Origin: Callipepla californica brunnescens
Lineage: Eukaryota; Chordata; Aves; Galliformes; Odontophoridae
Direction of reading: 5' to 3'
Assembly (NCBI GenBank): GCA_023055505.1
Contig: JALIRH010000077.1
Coordinates: 1,922,001-1,986,000, forward strand
DNA: 64,000 bases
Shown here: piece by piece, positions 24,607-36,960 of the stretch
How the letters are laid out: every line of letters starts with the position of its first letter
Position numbering within the stretch: position 1 is the first letter of the stretch
The notes under the pieces: model-generated
Databases searched by the model: none
What the model was told of the DNA's origin: nothing
What the model saw: only the letters and a program-made list of their open reading frames with translations
Program-made: the position numbers and the translations under genes

Positions 24607-27600
24607 GGACAAAAGTGCTATTTCAATAGACTAACTCTACACTTCTCCCACATAAATAAAAGTTAATGCAGGTAAGTTGATTAAAACATACAAAGTCAAT
24701 CAAGGAAGTGAACCAATGACAAGAAAGATCCTGAAAACACAAGTGGTCCAAGCCTCAGTTACATTAAGGGCTTGCCCTTAACGTACCGAATGGACTGGAA
24801 TTTTAAGACATTAACTGCCTACTATCATCTAAAAGTAGCTACACATGTTGCTCAAGAGTCACTCCCAGTGTATTCACTTCCACTCTCACTCATAGGATGT
24901 GCAGCTTCTACTGAAGCAATCTTTCTGGGAGCCCAGCATTGTGAACCTCTCTGTGAGTACTAACCACAGTAGCAAGACTCCAGAAATTCCAGGAACGGAG
25001 CTGACACTGACATAAATGCTACGTAACAATTTATTTATCAGAAAAATGCTGAAGGCTACTTTTAAAGGATGCAGCAATGCTATTTTACTAACTCAGTGGC
25101 ATCTCTTTCTCCCTCACCTTCTCACATGCTTTGTGAAAAGGCTATGAGCTCTACAAGGCTGTAAGAATACAACACAAGGATTTTCCAGTGCATAAACCAT
25201 GTGTGATTATTGTCAGCCTGTCCTCAAGAAAACTGGTAAAAGAAGAGAACACTCCTTCTAGGCATATTATGGCAGAGGCACAATACTGGAGACTAAAGCA
25301 GAAAATTGAAACAGCGTGGAAGATAAGCGTGTTTATTTATTTTTTTTAACGTATTATTAACCTGAGAAGCTCACCGACCAATAGGATCAGTAAGGTCAAC
25401 AGCTTAGTAAGACTTAAAAGGAGGATTAGCCATTTATCTGGGTGCTAAGAATGCCCATAGTTACTTCTGAGAACATAAAACATTTGTAAGCATTGGATAT
25501 TAATCCCTGTTTCAGGTGCAACGCAGCCACTTGTCCCCAGATGTTAAGAAGAAATCTCATCCTGAGCACCAGAGATACTGGACAAGATGGTCCTGTATTT
25601 TATACTAACCCCACTGTTGGAACAGAGTGCACTTCTGCTCTTGCTAAAGGCAGCTTCCTCCCTGAAGGTTGTGCCTTCACGCAGCAAAAGAGGCTTTGTG
25701 AGCACTGCTGGCACTGCAAGCTAGACAACTGGAAATCAAGTCAGAAAACGCACTGCATGGAGTAGGCCTAGAGGAAGGTGAAAGAAATGAAGTATGATTG
25801 ACAGGCTCTTTAACAACTTCATTAAAAAAGGCAAGCTCCCAAGTAACACAGTGGCTCTTCCAAATAACGAACACAGAAGGGACCCTGTGTGTGAGATGAA
25901 CTAACAAACTCAGAAATCCTTGGGATAAGTAAAGTACATCTAGAAGATGATGAGAAGGAATTTAAAAAATCAAAACAACGTTGTGACACCCAAACAGCAC
26001 TCAGCATAAAATTGTTTGATGAGAAAGAAAGAAAACAAAGCACATTCTGTTAACATCTACAGCCCCTAACAAAATACCCTACATTTGTTTGACAGCAGGA
26101 AAATTTCAGCATCAAGGCAGGACTTACTGAGAGAACAACTGGGAAAAAACAAAAGCCCTGCCAAACAAATCTTGTTTCTAAATCAGAACGGTGACATTAG
26201 ACCTTCTCTCTGAGAAAACATATTACTTCACATACACCTATCTGTTATCTCACCTGGGATCCCTAGATGGAGTTGAACTGAACTGTATGGGAGTGGAAAG
26301 GAAGGTTCGTAAATCATTCAGCATGACAGCGCGTACGGAGAAAACATCCATGGGGCTGCACGTGGTTTTGGTGTAAAGAAAACCATGGGGTTCCAGCTGC
26401 TGCAGGCACACCGAGTCTGTACACAGTCACCACCTGCCAGGAGGGCTAGGAAGCCCTTCTCATCCATTCTAGGGAAGTCTGGGGTGAGCCAGGGAGGAAT
26501 TTAACTGAGATGCCTTTGTGTCACCTTGAAGTGGCTTCCAAGTCACAGCCAACTTCAATCAAACATCATCAAGCCAGCAAGAGATAATGAACATGAAGAA
26601 ACAGATCAGGAATCAACACTAACATTGTCACCTCCAGAGTCACCTTGGGGACAGGAAGAACGCACGTAAGGAGTCAATCAGTCTACACACCTCAGCAAAA
26701 CAAGAAAAAGACACAGGAAACCCTGCAGTTCTGAGGTGACCTTCTTCCCAAGGATGCTGCTTCATAAGCTCCAATAATGAGAGGTTGGCTAACCTTCGGG
26801 AACATGAAATACTTTTCATCTCAGCTCCCACTACTTATCCAGGTTAAAAATTCATTATGTTATGCATTTCTATTCCTTTTGTTCTTCTTTTAAGAACAAA
26901 GGGATTTTATCTGACAGTAGGAGCATCAAAACCATATGGGAAAACCTCCAGCATAACCTACAGGATATGCAGCGAGCTGGAACAGCTACAAGCAATGAAT
27001 GCAAGGTTCTGCTCAGGGAAGCAGCAAAACAACCTGTGGTGGTTGTCTTCACATTTAACTCTAGACTAATACAGTATGAAGAACTACACTGGTCTCGAGT
27101 CTTCTAGATTAACTTCACAGACACTGAATACAAAGGGAAATTGGCTCTTGCTTGGTTTTTGTTTTAAACCTGTCAACCCTGAAAGGTGAATCATCTCTAC
27201 GGCCTCAGATTTCTGCATCAGAATCAAGAACTGCAGAAAGTAGGAGGAGTTTACTGTCACTTAAAGCCACTTACCACCCGTTCCTTTAAATGCTATTAAC
27301 ACAAAAGCAGAAAGGAGTGGTATTAATAACAGAGCCACCGTACCACTCCACCTTCTGCTTAAAGTTTAACTTCATTCTTTAACTTCACTCGCTGTCTTTT
27401 TAGGTTGGCTGCACTAAAACTACACAGAATACCTCCAGTACACTCACTGAACTAACAGGTTATCTCTACAGTGCAACACGTCTTTTATCAAACACATGGA
27501 GATCAGTTACGGGTTATTATGGTAACTAAAATGAAACCCCTTGAATTCATTTGCATAAAAGACTATTTCCCTTGTTTCTCAAAGTCTGTGAACTACTGCA

Positions 27601-30548
27601 AGAAAAGTCATTATTGCAGTAATTATTAATCCTCTACAGATTAAAATCTCTGAACATCTGTTATCCTGAGAGCCAAACATGTTTGCATTGTGCTGCATTA
27701 GTATTCTGATCTTACACGTGAGAAGAAACCTTTAATTTCCCCATGTCTAGGGAATCAAGAACTGTATACTGATACCTAAAACGATCTCAACCTCTCTCAG
27801 CATTTTAAGATATTTTAGGGAATAAGGTAATCAGGTTCTGAACCTCAACTTAACTTCAAGAGCATTTACAGTCAGCAGTACAGGATAAATAAATCCACAC
27901 ACAGCCCCTATTAAAAAAGGACACAGGAATATTGCTTTTCAATGTCCACAGACACCGTTATATCCAACTACTAGTCAGGGTGCCCCAGATGATGACCTGG
28001 ACTCCCTCATGACCAGCATTCCCTGTGCACTGCTGCCATGCAGGCAGTTTCTGCAAACAGAAACAAAGTTCAATCCTCAAATTCAAAGTGTCTTTTAAAC
28101 TGCATTATACACCACAAGCTAGGTCACAATACCTGATGTGTAGAAATGGTGGTGGTTTGCTTGCACCATCTACTACTTGAGTCCCAAGCAACAATCCTGA
28201 GGAACCCTCCCTGTCCCAGTGGTCAAGAGTTTCTTTTCCCAAAAGCGTTATCCAAAGGGAAGACTTAAAATTGAATCCCAGTTTAGATGGCTGGAAAAAC
28301 CACACAGAAGTAAGCCATGCAAGGAACCACGGAGGTGAAACCCCCACTTAATTCCTGAAGGAGCAGTTGAACAGCATGCCCCAGGAGTTGCTCAGGCAGG
28401 CAGAAACAGGGCCATGCCCCGGCTGTGTGCGCTGCACTCTGCAAGAAGGAGGTCTGCAAACATATCCATCTCCTTCCAATTGCCCATTGGGCTTCTTGTC
28501 TGGAGACACAAACACATCAAAAGATCCTGGGAAATGAACAGTGGGAAGAATTCGCCATATTAGGTGCTGACTGAAAGCAGGAAAATTTGGCTCCTACTTG
28601 GAAATGTCAATGGCACAGTCTCTCAATAACCATTCTTGTTATTGGAAATCTATCAAAACAAGGAGCTTTACTGAGTCATCTGCAAGTGCCATCATGTACA
28701 GCACTGCAGGAAAAATCCCTTCTCTGACAGTTTAAATGTTTTCCACAGTCTTTTATGCATCTAAACAGAATTACTTAGCTGATTCCTGTAACAAACCAAC
28801 ATCTTTTTCCAGCTGCCAACACATCAGCAATACTGAGACCCACCCACTGACCCTGAGCTCAAGCAAATCGTATGCATCTGATCAAAGATCAAACCCAAAT
28901 CTCGTATCACTCATACATTCAGTGAAAGGTCTGCAGCCAGGAAAAACAACTGCAACCTCTCATCTCGTAATTCATCACAATTTCCTCATTTACCTTCCCT
29001 GCAGGACTGGATGATTCTCACCAGCTACCCCAGCACAACTGTCTCTTAAAAGATGCACTGGAATACACTGATTATTTTTTTAAGTATATTAGAAATAGGA
29101 GTATTAAAAGAAAAAAAAAAAGGAAAGTGGAACAAAATATTAAGAACAGGATAACTGACAGATGGGAAATAAAATATGGAACTCTTGAAGCTGCAGGTAT
29201 TCAGGGCTTTGTATCTGTATCAAGGAGGCTGTTCTGTTCAAACCTGGACAGAATCAGAGCTCTGCTGTGGGGATGACTCAGTGCATGGGCATCTTGGATG
29301 GGTACATCAGCTATCCCAACTTTCCCTCTCATCTCCTCAGCACAGTCCTGCTGCAAGCACAGATACAAACACTTTGCATTCGAGCAAAATCATCCAGGGC
29401 TGACTGGATGTGGAAGTAACAGGACACAGGCACAACTGCCTCTTCTTACGTGAGCAGCAACCTCTACTCTTCCTTCCCCCACTTTCCAAGGGCAAAAACC
29501 ACTTACTGATGAGTGACATGCGGATGACCAAGTATGACAACGATTCTATAAAACACAGAAGATCAGACAAACCAAAGGCATCGATTGTATAAAATGAGAA
29601 AGCTGTAGTTAATAACTGAGTCCACTGTTAACTCCTGTATTTAGTCACAGCCTGAAGTCTTGTTCTTACTGAAGTCAGCTAGACTCCGAACTACACGCTA
29701 AAGAAGTACTAACAACCATTTGCATCTTGTCTTTCACTAATCAATTCTGTTTAATTCAAAACGGGATTCTGAGCATGTCATCGTTTTCCTGTGGCAGAGT
29801 GGTCAGCCAGCTGAATACAATCGATTAACAATACTACGAAACGTAGAAAGCTGTAAATGTTCTCCAGTCATCACTATCAGCAGCGCAGCAAGATGTAAAA
29901 CACAGCCACCAACAGCAGCGTAGGTCGTAATGAGAGCTTAATGAATGAAAACGCAAATTCTGTGCTACGCACTGCCAGGGGTAATTTGGAATTGCAAAGC
30001 ATGACAAATACAGCATGGAAAAATGTGTCTGACACCTGCTTCAACACTCCACTTTGACCACGCGCAACTTCTGTAACAAAGCTGAACTCGAATTATGCCA
30101 AAGCTGCATCTTTGAAAACTTTCATTTGTAAGTGCAGCAAGAGCCATAAAGCACTGTAAGTATTGTAGTTACAGTTATTCAGTGGACTGGTTATCTATTT
30201 ATAACTACATTTCATTTCAGAAGCCTGCGGATGCAATACATACAGTCTTAGAAGTTTTAGTCCTAAACAAAAGTTGCACTTGATTTGCTTCCTCCCTCTG
30301 CAGCATTGCTGTTCAATTTCTCTGTAAGCTCCTCGATAGGAGTGCTTCAGCAGCCTGCTCCCTGGACAGATCCTTGCCTCTCCATCTTTTGCCTCTGCTC
30401 ACACTGTGTTCTCACCTGACTCCTTGTACGACTGATGTGGATTATTCTCCTCAACCAGCTTCTCCAGCAGAAGCACCAAGACAGCAAAGCAACTGCAAGA
30501 CTTTAGGATTAGGGTCAAGGCTAAAAGTTAGCCAGTAAATAGGAGGAT
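24607..30548. other. Unique non-coding stretch
   Basis: No named gene and no transposon was recognised. Short frames around 25.5, 26.9 and 28.7-29.5 kb match nothing I know. The interval 27.49-27.72 kb contains an octamer-like ATTTGCAT and several ATTATTAAT-type motifs and resembles regulatory DNA, without proof. A splice-flanked 77-base frame on the minus strand at 30416-30492 is discussed under findings. Confidence 0.55.
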
Positions 30549-30617
30549 GATGATAGGAGGGTGGTTGGGCTAGATGATCTCGTAGGTCCTTTCCAACCTA
30601 GTGCTTCTATGCTTCTG
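30549..30617 (+). mobile_element. CR1 LINE, 3' terminal fragment
   Basis: About 70 bases of CR1 tail: 'gtggttgggctagatgatct', 'cgtaggtcctttccaaccta', then a degraded terminus 'gtgcttctatgcttctg'. It is strongly 5'-truncated and has no coding capacity. Confidence 0.88.
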
Positions 30618-33024
30618 AACAGTAACGCCAGCAACAACGGTTACGGCCCCACACACAGTGCAAGTGGTTCCTAGTGAATTCACTGTGAGCAGCTCCACTA
30701 ATGCTTGCCTCCTACCTGATGGAAGCCTGTTCAAAGATTCCTTTAAAGAACTGTGTCCGTGAGAAATTAGCTCAGCCAGGATGCAGTAAAGGTTTAACTG
30801 GAGCTGAAGAAGGTGCTGTGACCAGAGTGGGAAATGCGCACGAAAATCTCCCTGCCCTTCTGCAAGGGGTTTTAAAACCACTATAAATCTAACCTAAAAC
30901 CTCTGGTTGGTTTGGAGAACTTTCCCTCCATAAGCAAACTGGTGTGTTGGACTGAATCTAAACCAAGCAAGAAATAACACACTCCTGCTTATGGGCATGG
31001 AAGGAGTAATACCAGCACGTGACAGAAGGATGTAAGACTTTTCTGCTGGAAAACAGAATAATTATTAGTTGTATCTTCCAAAAACATCACTCCATAGTCT
31101 TTTTCACCCTTCTTGAACAGGCATAAGTTCTCATTAACAAGCAGATACAAATATAATAAGTTCTATTTACATAAAAAGACAATGAGATAATGCTCACAAG
31201 AATCTATATTGCCATATCAAAAAGAAGCACAAACTCAATGCGTTTTCCACAAGCAAATATTTTCCAAATCGTGGAGGGAATACCGTGAACTATTTTTCAT
31301 GACCACTTCCCATAACCCGCTCGCTGCCCTCATCATCAAGCTTTTAATGAAAAGCACAAGAAATTAGTTCTCCCTGTGGACCAGCTTTCAGCCTCCAGGA
31401 CCGCCCCTTGAGAATGATTGCCTTTAATGGTTAGAATACAGTGGAGGTGTTCAATATGTGAGTTCAAAGTCCAGGCAATCAAATAATCAGCCTGATTTTT
31501 CAAAAGCTCATTCTGAAGTTATTTTTTGAAAAACGTGGTCGTTTCAAGCCAGATCAATAAAAGAATGTGAGTTTACTTCCAGGGAAACACAATAGGTCTT
31601 CAGTTAGGAACCTGCATCCAAAAGTTATGTTAAAAAAAGAAAAGCTAAGAAAATGTCTTCTTGAAATTCTAATTTATTTCCCACAACTCAGTTTTTCAAT
31701 CGTGAACATTTTATCTTCACTTACTTGATAGGGCAGCTTAAGCATACGCATTTTCAGTTTGCTTTTATCAAAGCAACTCATAAAGTTATGCTCCTGACAC
31801 ACCCCTAAGACCCCGAGCAGCCACTGCATTCCAGCACAGATACCTTCATGCATTACTTCCCCAAGTCCAAATGCAGCAGCCTAACCCCAAGCAAGGACCC
31901 CAACTGCCTCCTGGCCGTTTAAAAGAATCAACATTATAGCACTGCACATAACCCACAGACATCGCAGTATGCACAGATTTCCTCCCAGCAGCACATGGCT
32001 TTTGTTCTGCTCACAAAGAAGCCAACCTGCTGCTGGGAGGTTCTTGGCAATACCAGACAAAGCATTCACAGCTAGGCCAACAGCCACATACAGAAAGAGG
32101 AGCTGAACTCACCCAACTGGGGAAGGGGCTGTCTGGCCATGCAGCACTCCTTCCCAGCAAGCAGCCCAGGCCCAAGAGGTGCCCTCCCTGCAGCGGTTGG
32201 CCCTTACACCATGCCTTGATGGAGGGGGGTTGGGGTTGTACCCTTTCGGGTCATCTGAGGAGCTCAGGTGCAAACAATGTGCCTGTTCTCCCTGGGCCAG
32301 CCTCACCCCTTCACCAGGTGCTCAATCACCAGTTCCAGCCATCACTTAACCGCTCCCTTACAAAACACATTACAAGAAGAGCTTTCTATTAAGGAGTTCT
32401 GATGAAAAGAGTATCGTACAGTCCAAGAAAATAGCTCACGTTCAGCAAAACAAAAGCCAACCAAACAGAGAATACTGTAAAGCGTGCACGATGCTTTCTG
32501 GAAGTCTCTCAGCACTTTCCTTTCTCTAACACCGCAGTAAGAATTGTGACTGCACATCCCACTCGTAATTCCCTGCTCACCTTCAGAATCTTGCCAGAAC
32601 AGGTTACGATGCACAACTGTTCAAAGCAACACGTCTAGCAGTAACTCACAACTCATTACGTTCCTTCTAGGGACACAACACCGTGCAATAAACTTAAACC
32701 AGAGAGAGGAAAAACTTGCAAGATGTTTAAGTCAGGGTACTTTATTGTCTTTGGGTATCTCAACAAAATTTCCATCTCGTTAATCCACAGACCGTACATG
32801 TCTGTAAAGAAGCTTCCACCAATGGCTGCTACACTTGCTGGTGCTATAACTGATGTGAATCAGGCCGACCCCCACCAAACCAAGGTGTTTTTGTGAGAGA
32901 CGTCTGCCTGGCTGCAGACACAACCATCTTTTCTCCAAAGCTTATGTTTAATTTGATTAGAATTGATGATTAAAATTCACTCCGTGTGGCTGGTTAGCTG
33001 CTGCACTCTCGTTTCTGCTCCTTG

Positions 33025-33057
33025 CTGACTGACAGAAGAAAGCGATCAGTCAGTCAG
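33025..33057. repeat. Short inverted repeat (9-base arms)
   Basis: Arms CTGACTGAC (33025-33033) and GTCAGTCAG (33049-33057) are perfectly complementary with a 15-base loop. This is a small hairpin or a pair of related binding sites. Arms of this length occur by chance in 64 kb, so function is not implied. Confidence 0.6.
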
Positions 33058-34700
33058 ACAAACTGTTTTAGAGCATGGTAGTAGTCCTAGATGTGTCTGG
33101 TCTCCTGCTCCTGCAGCCCATCTGCTAGATGTTCAAGGTTTATGGCTGGGAGACTTCCCTTCTGCTCAGATGCTAACATAAAACAAGCAGGTATTTGTTG
33201 GCAGTTTCCATAGCAATGGTAGGCAGGGGATTTTATGACAGTTGAGAGCTTGACATAGTTGCCTCTTTAGCTTGCTAACAAATGTCTGATTAAACATTCA
33301 TGTTCCCACCAACATTTAATCCATATGGATAACTGACTTCAAAACACCTGAGCCAAACCCTGCTTTGTTATGTGGATGAGGTAAGGGTGAGGTGGCAGGG
33401 AATGAACCCGTCACAGCTCAGTTTTGCTGCAACAGCATGCACTTCTCCTCTGCCTCCCAGGCAGGGACAAGGAAGACATACAGCTCTGATAAACAAGGGA
33501 TGGCAAATGAAAACCAGGGAAACGCACAGGACTGTGGAAAAGGATCGGCATGGTACAGGTCACACTGGAGCCTCACAACTTCATTTAACTTTCAGACTCT
33601 CCTTGGCCTCGTGGCATTGATGCATTACCCGCAAAAGGCACACAAAAAACAAAACTGTTCTCCACCTTCTTCCACAAAAGCAGTTAAGATTCACTTCTTA
33701 CTCCCTTATACCACATCCTAAAACAGAGGAAGTTTAAGCCACACGCAAGAAGAGCTGGACCTGTTTTAAGCCTAGTTTCTCCTACATTTCTGCACAAGGA
33801 ACAGCTCAGTGAAGAGGGAGAACCACAGAGCACCTCATTTTCTTCTTCCTTTAATTCTATCTTCACCTTGCTTAAAGGATTAATTTTACCCTTCCCTGCT
33901 AGAGGTCATGCTAGCAAGCACTGACTGCTGTAATGATATATGTAGGACTACTAAATCACAAACGTGGCACCTCTACTCACTAGCACTGTGCTGGTGTTAG
34001 AGTGTGTGTACTGTATGAGCCAAATGTCATCACTCTGGTAATAAATTGATGCAATATGCCAGCTGAAAGGACTTCCTGCCTGGTGCACCAAGCTCGAGGA
34101 ATGAGTTCTAGAAACACGGCTCATGTAAATACTCATACAACCAGAATCACAAATCAGAGACGCTTTATTATTTTTAAGCCAACATTCATTCCCTTCGGAG
34201 TGTCCCTTTAGCTCTGAAGCACCATTTGTGTCCTATCGTTAAGGCACAGCCACCCATCTTGGCTTGGACCTGTGACACGGTAGGGCAGAGCAAGTCCCAT
34301 CCCACCCACAGTCCTCCTACTGCTCCTTCTATGCATATGTTCTGCCCCTCATTATCACTGCCTATTACACACCCTGGGACTCGCAGGTGGCATTTCTGGC
34401 TGGTCCTTCAGCAGGTTTCTGTACCCATGAGATTACTGTGCTGGCAGCTGACCTTGTTTTCCCCTGGACTGATTTTTTTCTTTTTCCCTGAAGGTCGGAG
34501 ACTCTATTTGGAGAATTTGTAATGAAAAGACATTTGAAGAACCAGCATTTCTTGGTGCTCCAGACACGCTTCTCTCCAGACCTCTCGCTGACAGCTAGTA
34601 TTAAAATCCTGAGCTGCCTCTGTCGTGTCAGGCAATTGAGAGGCAAGGCAGGCTCAACAACCATTGCAAGGAGAAAAAAGCAGTTTTGAAAGCATTAAAT

Positions 34701-34742
34701 AAAACAAAACAAAACAAAACAAAAAAAAAAAAAAAAAAAAAA
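34701..34742 (+). repeat. (AAAAC)n plus poly(A) tract
   Basis: Four AAAAC units are followed by 22 A. This form is typical of a decayed A-rich retrotransposon tail or a microsatellite grown from one. No retrocopy body is recognisable upstream. Confidence 0.9.
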
Positions 34743-36051
34743 CCAGAAAACTCTCAAGAGATTCTGACTATCAATCACCAAAGGAAAAAAACAACCCAAG
34801 AAGAAAGTCTGCAGTCAGGTCTCAGGCCTGCTAACGCAGACAGGTGAGAAATGCTAACAACCTGCTAAACCATCATCTGCCAACAAGCATTGATGACAGA
34901 GCCAGAAGGTGGAAATAAGGGAGGTTTTCATGCAACACAGTAATTGAGCAAGTGAAATTTGACATCAGTACCTCTGTCTCCTTCTGCCTTCTTCTTTCCT
35001 TGCATTTAGGCACCAACCACAGCATGGATGCCTATGCTTGTGCTTCTTATGAACTGTTCAGCAAACAAACGCTCAGAAATACTTGCCTGTTTCTTCTGGG
35101 CAAGATGCACCACCTCTGCAGTCCACGCTTACAGAACTCATTAGGCACTTCTACCTGAACAATTATTACAACTTCACTGTTTGCAAGCAGGTTTCAATCC
35201 CTACCACAAGCACTTACATTACAAGAGGTGTGAACAGACCAAAAAAAAAAAATAAAGAGCACCGTCCAGACCCGCAGGCACGAGAGCATTATCACAAGAA
35301 CACAAAGATAACAAGCATCAGATCTGACTTGACAGAATTTATATCCTGCTACAGGGCACTAAACTGAGAGACCCAATACAGCCCTTCCAGCAGGACTGCA
35401 GCAGCACAGCATTCTCCCCTCTGATAAATCAGTGATGGAAGAAAAAAGACACTGAGCAGCATAGGAAGTCTGTGATTATGATTTAGGAATATTTTTCAGC
35501 CTATCTAAGGACAAACAGCTGCTAAAGGAGTGCCCCCACCACCGCCTTCTCCCCACCAGCTCCAAACGAAACCCTGCTGCCTTCTCCTCTCCTCAGTCAC
35601 TGGCATGTCTTCAGGGAGACAGTCAGTCCAACAGAAATGTAACGGTGCCAGAACTTCCCTCGGTCAGCTTCCCAGGAAGCGTAGCAAGAGCCAGGCCAAT
35701 GAAAAACGACGAGGAAACCTGATGAGGATGAAATCTGAGGTGCCTGTTCAATGGCAGAAAGAAGAAACATCTCAGCATGTCTTGAACAGTGAGACACAGT
35801 ACTTCTGCACCACAGCTTTTTTCCCCTCCATCTTTCCACAGGAAACAGCTTATTCCTAACAGTTCAGACTGTTAGGAACCAACAGCCCGCCAGCAGGGCT
35901 GGCCAATAATCCCACACATGTCAAAGAACTTCATACCACCCTGACACAGCGTGAGAGAACGGGTCTAAAGGTCAAATCCTAATTACTCAGACCTGCTGGA
36001 AGCACAGCACTCCTCATGTTGGAGGAACAGAATGCAAGCTGCTTCAACATG

Positions 36052-36076
36052 GCACGTGTACGTGCGTGTATGCGTG
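36052..36076. repeat. Alternating purine-pyrimidine tract with four CpGs and an E-box
   Basis: Twenty-five consecutive bases alternate purine and pyrimidine, starting gcacgtgtacgtgcgtgtat. Such sequence favours left-handed Z-DNA. It contains the palindromic E-box CACGTG (36053-36058) and four CpGs in a CpG-poor background. Whether it is bound by bHLH factors is unknown. Confidence 0.75.
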
Positions 36077-36717
36077 AGCTTAATGAGATGGGGAAAGAGA
36101 TGCTAATAGCTTCTCTTCCCCAAGTCACCAAAAGGAATAGCTGAAGCTGCATCACTTCACAGACACTAAAAATTCACCCATGACATAAACTAGAAAGTTT
36201 CAGGCTTTCAAATAAGTACTGTTCTGAGTGCATTTGACACGGTGAGGGGTTTTTTTGTTTACTTGGATAAATTTTTAATTTATATCTGCTCTATCAGTCA
36301 TTGCAGGAGGCACTGGGGATGAATTAACCAATAAAACAGAACTTACACTGGTAATTTATTTCTGTGTTTACTAGCAAGATAAAGTGTTTAAGGTGCCACC
36401 AGAATTAACAGTATAGGATTACAAAGAGAGATTAAAACAGAAGACAGAAAAAATGAAAGTGGAGAAAATAGTTTTGAGAATTTATGGGCCAAGTAACTCC
36501 TTTAATCATAATCAGACCAACTTCAAGAGTTACTATTCTAACAAATAGAAACTTCTGTTGATGGCAGTACCATACTGTCTGACACTAAAAACACGGCGTG
36601 GCACAGCTCAAGGCTCGTACCGCCACCTTTGCCAGCACCCTTGACAAATATCATCAATGATGGAGGTTGCTGAGACAGAAGCAGCAATTTGGGCTTACAT
36701 CTGAAAATGAGGAGCCC

Positions 36718-36960
36718 AGAATGAGGTTGGGAGGGACCTTTCAGATCATGTAGTTCCAGCTCCTTGCTATGGGCAGGGACACCTCCCACCAGACCGGGTT
36801 GCTCGCAGCGCAGCCTGGCTCTGAACACTTCCAGGGGCACTCACCACCTGGGCAGCCCATTCCAGTGTCTCACCACCCTCACAGTATAGAATCTGTCCCT
36901 AATATCTCATCTAAATCTACCCTCGACTCCTAGATCTGCAGCTTTCCTCTCCCTGCTCTC
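36718..36960 (-). mobile_element. CR1 LINE, 3' fragment (antisense)
   Basis: Typical antisense CR1: 'gaggttgggagggacctttc', 'atgggcagggacacctccca', 'ctgggcagcccattccagtg', and 'gaatctgtccctaatatctc'. The extreme terminal motif at the lower coordinate is missing or degraded. The upper boundary is approximate. No open frame belongs to the element. Confidence 0.88.

Larger units (their letters stand above)
30618..36717. other. Mostly unique non-coding stretch
   Basis: No named gene. It contains a GC-richer patch (about 32100-32340) including a G-rich run near 32220-32236, a short hairpin (33025-33057), an (AAAAC)n/poly(A) tract (34701-34742) and a Z-DNA-prone tract (36052-36076). A block at 32690-32880 has AATAAA on the minus strand and reads like the end of a transcript, but no product can be assigned. 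ORFs at 33.4 and 35.5 kb match nothing known. Confidence 0.5.

Noticed and set aside
24146..24634. 162-codon plus-strand open frame
   Set aside because: It runs antisense over a well-preserved CR1 fragment; the CR1 sense strand explains the sequence.
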